From the NCBI GenBank assembly GCA_963682175.1, contig OY821772.1, forward strand, positions 52,846,925 to 52,910,924: a DNA stretch of 64,000 nt, in the 5' to 3' direction. Below are positions 55,129 through 64,000 of the stretch, piece after piece. This DNA is from Triglochin maritima. Taxonomy: Eukaryota; Streptophyta; Magnoliopsida; Alismatales; Juncaginaceae. The translations under genes and the position numbers were made by a program. Within the stretch, counting starts at the first letter, position 1. Every line of letters starts with the position of its first letter. Under the pieces are notes generated by a model that saw only the letters and a list, made by a program, of their open reading frames with translations, did not search any database and had not been told where the DNA came from.

Positions 55129-55562
55129 TTGAGATTTTTTATTGTTATTTATGTTATATGAATTTTTTCAACATGTGATAAATTGGAATGCAACGTGCAT
55201 GTGATTATAAGCGCTTAGTTGATTTTGATATAATGCTAAAGGTTAAGTGCTGACTCGTAAGTATGCCGACCTTTGAAAAAATGGTGAATTTTCTCCTATT
55301 CAGGTTCAGGAAATCCCCTCTTCTGTAGGATACGTCTTAGTCAACATGACACAACATATTCAATTTGTGATGATGGACACTTCCAGTAACACGCTGAAAA
55401 GTAACTGAGGAGGCAGCTGAGGTGATCCTTGAACTGTTTCAAGTGTGGCAATCTATTCCATGCCCCGTGTCACTCACGTTCTCATTTGCGGCTGTGTTCT
55501 TATTGCTAAAGTGCCATTTTGTAGTATTTGGCAGTCATCACATATTTTGACTTCTATATAAA

Positions 55563-58500
55563 ATGCCATTGTGGTGGGGAAAATCTTCATCCAAAGATGT
55601 AGACAAAAGGAAAAGCAAGGACAATGCTAGTGAATCACCAAATCTACTCAGTCCAACTGAGAAAAAAGGAATTATCAGATCAGTTTGGCCTCGACGACGA
55701 TGTAAGGATGTGATATCTGGGAAAGGTTCCCGCTCTCGAGCTGCATCAAGGTCACCGTCCCCAATTTCCAATGTCACACGCTGTCATAGTTTTGCTGACA
55801 GGTCATATTCCCAACCACTTCCTACTCCAGTCCCCAAATGCTCAGGTTGGACATCCACGGAAAGCAAGGCAACGGTGTTGGAAAAACGTGGTAGAACACC
55901 TCTGGTATTGCCAATATCTGCTCCCCATCACATCGCAAGCTGTTCAAATGCTTCAGAAGCCGATGACCTTGCAACAATTTCTCGATCTCATAGTCCTGAA
56001 ATATCTGTGTCTGAAAGTTCCCTGAGCTCTTCAAGGTTGGTGATGGCCAGCAATATTTGCCTCCTTACACTGTATACCATGTGATTTATTGTTTACTCTT
56101 GAGTTTTTTTTACTCTTCTTCCTCGCTTAATTTCGTTGAGGTCTGGTATGCATAAGCATCATACTCCACATGCCTCAATATTTTTTTTAATAGTCTTAAT
56201 GTGGTATGCTGATTTTGATTTCAGCTGCCAGTCCTGCATCCCAAAGTCACATCGTACTGCTTTAAGAAGTGCATCACACAGTTCATTGTCAAGCCCTTGT
56301 AAGAGCCCCCTGAGAATAGAACATTCTGAGCCTACGACAGAGAAGTTCATCTCTGTTTTGCAAACATCAGGGCAGAGTTCAGTGGGACTGAATATTACAA
56401 AACAGTTGCCTTTGCAGCAGTTTCAGGGTAGCCAAGAACACTCTCCTATTCCGAATAGTAGAACGAACAGCCCTGGTGCTAGCTCGAAGATACAAAGTGG
56501 TTCTGTCATTTCTGTACATCGACATGCTGGAGAGATGGCACTACAATTTTCTGTTTCTCAAGCTATCGAGGTTAACAAAAAATGCTCCAGGGGATGCTCC
56601 CCAGCTCGTAGTCCCAGAACAATGAGTCCTGGTCCAAAATCAAGGGGGCAAAGTGGTAGTATCATCACGCCACATCCTTGGCCTCCAGGACATGCACCAG
56701 ATTCACCTACTGGCCAAACCAACGAGGTGTATGCACAAAGTCATCGCCTCCCACTTCCCCCAACAACTTCGAATGCTTCACCCTCTTCACCAACCCATTC
56801 AGTATCCTACAAAACCCCAACCATTCCTCAGAATACAGGGAATCATGAAAATACCCATGTTTCACACTGGAAGAAAGGGAAACTGATAGGAATGGGAACT
56901 TTTGGGCATGTTTATATCGGATTTAACAGGTAACTTACCCGTCTATAACTCTTTATGGGTTTCTTGTTTACTTGTACACCATTTTTCCGTGGAAGAAAAT
57001 TGTGATATTGGATTTTTTACATTATTTATTTCTATTTCGTGCATTACATTGTAAGAACAAGATTAGCACAAAATTGCCTTAGCAATACCTATATGGTTTC
57101 CATAAATAAGCTCCTTTTTTGACAATGTCTCCAAAAACAATGATGATCTCAGCAATACCTATTTATTTATTTAGTTTCTATTGAGCTCCTTTTAAGGGAT
57201 ATAGTTAGGGAACAAAGGTATCTTTTATCATCATGATTTGAAACACTTGAAATAATATTATTTGTTGCAGTCATGCAAGAAAAAAAGGTAATTATGAAGG
57301 GATTGTATTTGGTATCTTCTGGAATAACTTTTAAAGTAGAAAAGTACTTTTAGCATCTCTATCTCAACTGAAGAACCATATTTATTCCAATGACTTGTGT
57401 CACTGGTGTTGAGAATAGTCTCACATTGGATATTTCAGACTATTATTGTGACTTATAAGATCCTGAGTTGCTCCACTCATTACCAATTGATTTTGAGTTG
57501 GACACCCACCTTGCAATAAATGGAAACATAATCTTTCAAAGACATTCCTGCAGAAGAAAGCAGAAATTACAACCAAAATATTACTTCCTTTTTGCTCCCA
57601 AGTTAGAAAGAATTGATAAGTTCGAATTAAGGTATGTTAATTTACCACGGGAGTAAGATACCAAGGTTTGCTAATGTTGTAGAACCTCTACTTCTGATAT
57701 CCTGGTGCATAACTTTTGTGTTTGATATTCTCCTAATGATAAGATCTTGGCTAATCCTTATGAGTCATTGTATACTGTTTGATGTTTTGTCTTAGTAGAG
57801 GCATTGTTAGCTGTTTTTAATCATATATGGAAGATTAGATCTTGGCCAATCCATACGAGTCCTCATATACTATTCACTTGTCTGCCTTAGAAGAGGCACT
57901 AATTGCTTAGCTTTTGTTATCTTTGATGATTCAGATGTTACCACGAGCATCACTATAAGGTACTTAAACAATGACAAATTCAAAAGAAATTTTAGGTAGT
58001 TTAGCATTTCCTCGTGTTAATTGATGTCTGACCTGTCATCTACCTAGTGTACTGGACGATATGTAGATGCTTCATTCTTTTCCTTCTGAAAATACTCAGT
58101 TATCTCAATATCTTTGATATGTTTTTCAATTTGTTCTATACTCAAGCATTTAACATTCTCTTATATGCGTTTGTTCGTTCATTCCATCCCTAAAGTAAGC
58201 ATTTTTTTTATGTGTTTTTTGATTCACACGATCCTCAAGTATGTATTCTTTTTAAAATACGTTTGTCAGCTCACCACTTCCAATAAGCTTATACATTCAT
58301 CTTTTGTTTTCTGAAAGGAACTTATATTGCATTTTTTATACTTGTTTTCTTTTCATTTTCTCTGATATCAAATTCCTTTATTTCCCTTACTTGTGTTCTT
58401 AGTTTTATTATTTTGCTATTTCGTGAATTATTTTTGGTAGTGAAAGTGGTGAAATGTGTGCTATGAAGGAAGTTACGCTTTTCTCTGACAATGCGGGGTC

Positions 58501-61500
58501 AAAAGAAAGCACAAAGCATATGGAACAAGTACGTGCTCTTCCTTTCTGAATAATGTCTTCAAATGCGTGTTCTTTATGTAGCTTACCTATTATTTTTGAA
58601 AGACAGATTATAATTTCTTATCTGCATTTTGATAGGAAATATCCCTTCTGAGTATGTTGCATCATCCAAACATTGTGCAGTACTATGGATCCGAAATGGT
58701 AATGTTCTATCAATTTACTACTCTAGACATCCATTTTGCATAATATTTTGGACTTCAATTAATTTAAATGCTGCTGCAAAGTTGATATTCTCGTCTTGAA
58801 TATAAATAAAACATTAGAACTGGTTTCATTTGGTTTCTTAATGTCTCAGTAGTCACTCTACCTTGATTTTTTCCCTTGATGTTCAAAGCGACAATTTTCC
58901 TTGACTTTTTTTCTTGTTTAGTTAGTGTAGACATTTGTATCACCTAAAAAAATGAAGACTACAAATGGATAAGGACAAACGATGTGCACAATGATAGTGC
59001 ATGTGGTGGGAACTGCCAATAGGTGCATGTCTTACTGATCTGGATCCATGCCTAACATAGGGAATTATTTGTATGCTTATAAGCATAAAAGTAAATATGA
59101 TTCTAAATAAATGTTTAAGTACTTTGATATTTGGCATTCCCTTGCCAATAAGGGGCTCGATATAGATGGCCAAGACTAAGCGTAGATCGAGGTGTTAAGC
59201 ATTCGGACAAGTAATTTTGCCACCCTGAAATCCTAACAATTTTCTTGTTGGCATGGCATGGGTATTATTATTGAAAGGTATGTGCTCTCTTCATCTTTAA
59301 TTAATGAGCTCATAAGATGCTTCTTTTTATAAACAGATAGATGATAGATCGTACATATTGTTGGAGTATGTTTCTGGTGGGTCCATTCATAAACTTCTTC
59401 AAGATTATGGTAATTTTGGTGAACTAGCAATTCGAAACTATACGCGTCAGATTCTTTCTGGACTTGCATACTTACATTCTAAAGGAACGGTCCACAGGTT
59501 TGTGTAGTAAGTTTTGCTTCCAGATCATAATAGTGTTAGTTTGAAAAAGAGACGCACAACATCAAACTGGTAGGTTGATGCTTTTTGCATACATCCAATC
59601 TTAAACTTATAGTGACATTGCTTATGCAGGGACATCAAAGGTGCAAATATACTTGTGGATCCCAATGGTCGAGTCAAACTGGCAGATTTTGGGATGGCCA
59701 AACATGTACATTTTCTCATAAAAGCTCTTCATAATGAATATATTTATCAATTTATGTTACTTGCCTTGTAAATTTCTAATGTTTCAGTTCCATTATGAAT
59801 TGTTAAGTTTCATTTTTATTTTGCCTTCTATTCTTACTTTAGGATTTCTTACACAGTGGACACAAATGGATATGTATTTCCTTTCAATCGTATTTCCTCG
59901 TGCAACCAGCATTGTGATCTTTTACTTTTCTTATCTAGAAGGAATTATACTATCTATACAATCATTTTTGTACACTTGTAATGCTTTCTTTAGAGAAGAA
60001 ATAGTAAGTATTTTGCTTGGCTCTTAAATGGCAAAAAAATTCAGATCACAAACTCAGGCTCGTTGTCATTGAAGGGAAGCCCTTACTGGATGGCACCCGA
60101 GGCAAGTATTTGCATTCTTAATTTTGAATGCACCCATTCTCGTTCATCATTATGTTACGGCAATTAAGACTAGTTCACATTTCCCCCCTTTGTTCCCAGG
60201 TTATTACAAATACAGATGGTTACAGCACATCAGTTGATATTTGGAGCCTTGGATGTACTATTCTGGAAATGGCAACTTCAAAACCACCTTGGAGTCGGTA
60301 TGAAGGGGTAGGTGTTGAGAGCTTGCTTCTGGTTCATTAATTTTCAATTAAATCCCATACTAGAAAATCAGCAAATTTTTAGTTTTCTTTTCTACCAAAT
60401 GTTGAAATAGTATCAATATTTTGTTTTCATGCGAAGCTATTTTTTGTGATTGGTTATTAATTTATTTCACTAATTGAATATTTTAAAATGTTAATGATAT
60501 GGTTAGAGAAATAATCAGTAACAAATACATGCTCAAGCTCATTTTCGAAGTGATTTCCATGTCCAAAATTATCTATCTTCTCTATCATATGTGCGACACT
60601 GTGCTGTTGATGATCTTTTTTTCAATGTTTTGGTATGTAGATAGCAGCTATGTTCAAGATTGGTCATAGCAAGGAGCTACCAGTTATACCAAGTCACCTT
60701 TCAGATGTCGCAAAGGATTTCATAAAACTCTGTTTGCAGCGTGAACCTTCAAAACGTCCATTGGCTGCTAAACTTTTGCAGCATCCTTTTGTGAAAAATC
60801 TAGAAACCTCGACCATTAGCACTGAGCGTTTAAAGCAAGCAGGAAATACAGCTGCAATGATTTTAAAGGTAGTACTTAAATGATGAAAACCTGGAAAAAA
60901 CTGATGTTTTATTTAAATACGTTTTCTGCAAATGGAGTTCCAGTATATATGAGAATTTTTGAATATTCCAGGTTAAGGGCTTTTTTTAGCTTCTGCCAGA
61001 TTTGCTAGATCACAAACACATGTTACACGTTACATTCTCTGCCTGTCGATCTGCCCTGTGGCTTTTGGGATCTCCTTCCCAGTTCCAGCAGTTGTATGCA
61101 GATATTTGCTACATGACAAAGCAAACATTGGTCACTTTTCAATCCTATATTCTCAACTTTACTTGATTAACTCAAACGGTTGCTTATTTTCTGCCAGAAC
61201 GTCATGATTTGATCTGTGCAAGTTGTCTAATATAGTCCAACAGAATGTAGCGAGATCCAACAATGATCAAATTTCTAGTTTTTGTGGTGGTAAAAATAAC
61301 TCAGTTCCATTCTTAAAGGAGAGGCCAATTTTGGGAAGATAGCTGGAGATCTTGTTGTTTAAAATTATCTTATGCTTCATATTTGTGCAGCTTTTATTGC
61401 TTTTTCCTCTAGCCATTTAAGGAGTCAAATAACCTCACCTTTGAGTGGTGTAGAGTCAAAGAGGGCTTTCACAAAGTCAGAGTTTCAATTGAGGTCAATT

Positions 61501-63472
61501 CAAAGTAATGATTACATTAACTCTTTGTGGTGATACCAAGAAATCAAAGGCTTTTCTTGGTTTATAGTTTATGGTTTGCATTATATTTGTAATCCTTCCC
61601 ATGTCTAAGCTTATTAAGAGAGTTTGGGAGCTGAATTTTCATATAATCCATTTACAATTTTATGCTTTGGTTTTGATATCACATCTCCATTCACAATTTT
61701 ATTCTGAAGATATTTTCTTTCGGTTGTTTCTGTTTTTCTTTGTTATTATTCAAAGGCAATGAACTTATGCTTGATCCATGTGTAATATCATGAAAAATGG
61801 ACATGGATGTCAACATTAAGACATTTGTTATTTTTCTACTATTTCAATCACATTTCTTTTGTTTATATGAGAGAAAAACCCATTAATATATGCTTAGAAA
61901 TCTCATCTTCATTTTTTTAATCACAGGATGCTCATCATGCTAGAAATCAAGGCACATTGGATATGGAAGGCTTTGTGACTCAAAGGCTTAAAGCGGCGAA
62001 ATCTATTGCAATGTTCAGGTAATTTGTCCTGTATCCTTATCAGATGTCTATTCTGAGACCAAGGAAACAAATCAGACACAATTATGAATTAAATTTACTA
62101 GTGGAACTAAAACATGTTGAAATATAAAGTTAAGGTTCTCTTAGATTTGTTTGCGTATATCTATATTTTTATACTGATTTCAACATTCCAAGATTGGATC
62201 ATGCCTGAGACTGAGAAAAAGACTTCATATCTATATCAAACTGAAAATAACGTTATTTGACTAACACATATTTATACAATTGTCTGAGATAAATCACATC
62301 AAAATGAAAGTTTCATACTATGTGACATTAGTATTAGCTATTGTATTTGTATGTCAAGATGAGCAATTCTGGCTAATGCTTCCATCAAGATGTTTTCAAG
62401 ATCACATGCCAACTTTGCACTCCTAGACGTATAGCATAATTGTTGTTACATGATTGTATGGTATCTTACATGGTTAGAAATGATGGGAAGAGACCCTGGC
62501 ATGTACAATAAATGGATAGGTTCATGTTTCTATAGACCATCATAAGTCATAACATTAATATGGGTCTTCTTCGTCAGCATTGTTGATGACCACACTCAAA
62601 CAAATGTCGGATTCTTTTCGTCTTAGATATTTTCTTAAACGTTCATATGCCATACTTATTTTATACATTGCCTTTTCTGTTGAGTTATTAACTTGAAAAT
62701 TACAGTCCATATTCTTAAATGACTTGTATATGGGGGATGCGATTTTGTTGCTCCTATTTGAGACAAAACAGTAATTTGGTGGATTTAGTTTTTTTGAAGA
62801 TTCGTACAAATTTTCTATTCACAAGTCTTAGGAAGAGCTTAAAGTTCTTGTAGTGAACTAATGAAACAGTTACTTGGACCTGGCCTAACGACTAGGTCAG
62901 TTGTCTCTCAAAACAAATCTCATGTTTAGAAAGAGTTCAAATTAAACTCAATTTATGTGACTTGTTTAGATATCGTGATGTAATTTTATATATAAATTTG
63001 TACATTCTTCAATTGTGAAGACAACAAACAATTACTCAATATTAGCTTCTTTGCTATCCCATTTCGCAGTAAAAGCCATTTGAAGAATGTGTCCTGTCCA
63101 GTTTCAGCAATTGGAAGCCCTTTTGTGCACTCTAGACCCCCTCCTGATGGCACAAAGTCGTCATCTCCTATATCAAGTCCTGTGGCCAACTCAGGCTCAT
63201 CCACACCTGTGACGGTCGATAATAGTGGCCATCTCCTGCATGAGACTTGGTCTCCTTACATACATGAAGGGCATTGTAACATGCCAAGATTGTCCCCTTG
63301 CAGTTTGGATTTGGATGGATTTACAGGCCATGACCCACATGAGCTCCGTCATGGAAAGCAGCCAAATTCACATTCCTTCTGGGGGTTTTCTGCTTCTGAA
63401 TCTCACTCAGTTGGAGGTACTTGTGAACCATACGATGGCCATCAGCTGTTATTGGATCAAAAATCAAAATAG
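55563..63472 (+). CDS. YDA: YODA-like MAPKKK (MEKK subfamily), 11 exons
   Basis: Exons 55563-56035, 56225-56929, 58441-58528, 58636-58698, 59337-59497, 59630-59705, 60045-60101, 60200-60307, 60641-60868, 61927-62018 and 63070-63472 join into 817 residues in one frame. The long Ser/Pro-rich N-terminal region starts [12 protein letters not shown]. Kinase domain: [12 protein letters not shown] loop, CAMKEV Lys, [12 protein letters not shown] catalytic loop, [23 protein letters not shown]. The tail ([21 protein letters not shown]...SSPISSP...SGSSTPVT) matches YODA-type kinases. YDA-class kinases act above MKK4/5 in stomatal and embryo patterning. Intron 7 uses a GC donor (GAG|GCAAGT, 60102). The conserved KESFID-type segment after the start is lacking, so this is probably a diverged paralogue. 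Confidence 0.93.
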
Positions 63473-64000
63473 CAGATAGCAGACTACTGGTGTTTAGCTT
63501 GCAACTCACTCAGGTTTCTAGATCACGTTTCTCACCATGTTGATGACATCTGATGGGCATGGATTAGCTACCATCGGCAAGTTGGTAATGGAGATCATCG
63601 GCATTTTATCTTTGGTCAATTCAAAGCTGTTTCTTTCTTCCGAGAATACCCAGTGGTGGATGAGAAGGCCATTGTAAATTGACTCAGAATTATCTTTCAG
63701 ATTTTCTTTTGGAAAACATAGGACAGTAGCAAGGGAGCTAGCTTCGAAGGTGTAATTTCTGCAACATCAACTGAACATGAAAAGGTCGATTTTTCTTCCA
63801 TCCAACGTTTCGGTTCTACTTGGACACTAGGTCCACTTGAATTCCATTTAGTTAAGTGTGTGATCAATTTTGCAATTGCCCATTGTTTGTCGCCTAAATC
63901 GTTATTTGATGTTTGCAGGAGAACAGTGTACATTTGAACTCCCTAAAGAGAATAATTGACCGATCATAGGCTGCCTTTTCCCTCTTTAACATGTACTGTA
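63473..64000 (+). other. 3' flank/UTR of the YODA-like gene
   Basis: Noncoding sequence following the stop. A small intron with a TTTGCAG acceptor near 63919 is possible. No further gene is seen before the window ends. Confidence 0.5.

Overview
This is a plant nuclear window, almost certainly from a eudicot. It is AT-rich, and its genes carry GT-AG introns. The recognisable host genes are a cutin/suberin-type cytochrome P450 (CYP86A), a YODA-like MAPKKK and an NDR1/HIN1-like LEA-2 protein. Most of the DNA is transposable elements, several nested in one another. The species was not identified.

Layout. 1-6614: 3' part of a Ty3/gypsy chromovirus (Tekay/Del-like) with a degenerate gag-pol and a 2.4 kb 3' LTR that holds two tandem arrays. 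About 8725-14484: two adjacent non-autonomous PIF/Harbinger-like elements. The second is split by a 4.8 kb CACTA element (TIR CACTACAA, TSD TTT), which carries a nested LTR-like insertion and gene-like exons. 14710-16718: a copia-like solo LTR (TSD GGTTT) and a related LTR on the opposite strand. 19676-20881: NHL/LEA-2 gene (minus strand). 23217-30070: a 6.9 kb Mutator-like element (MULE) with long TIRs and two convergent genes. One is a plant mobile domain (PMD) protein and the other a MURA-type transposase; each is broken by few lesions. 30368-32720: a gypsy solo LTR with a perfect 5-bp TSD (TAAAT). 34923-36493: a non-autonomous long-TIR element with palindromic GACGCC arrays. 36786-37610: two inverted MITEs. 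39047-40681: CYP86A. 41600-43055: truncated copy of the YODA-like gene. 43138-43928: a deletion derivative of the neighbouring Harbinger element. 44389-51844: a near-complete PIF/Harbinger element with divergent transposase and Myb-like ORF1, interrupted by an intact hAT element (44701-48093). 54119-55128: a LINE RNase-H-like fragment between 17-bp direct repeats. 55563-63472: complete 11-exon YODA-like MAPKKK.

The host genes are separate units with no evident functional link: cuticle lipid synthesis, MAPK signalling, and a membrane-anchored LEA-2 protein. The strongest themes are (i) a MULE pairing a transposase with a PMD gene in a MuDR-like convergent layout; (ii) several TE families each carrying arrays of a distinct short GC-rich palindrome (GGTCGACC, GATCGCGG, AGACGCC, CGCCTAGGCG), with GGTCGACC occurring in apparently unrelated families; (iii) an autonomous-type Harbinger element beside its own non-autonomous derivatives; and (iv) a hAT element whose transposase reads as fully intact.

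All calls are by reading translations and repeats; no database search was possible.
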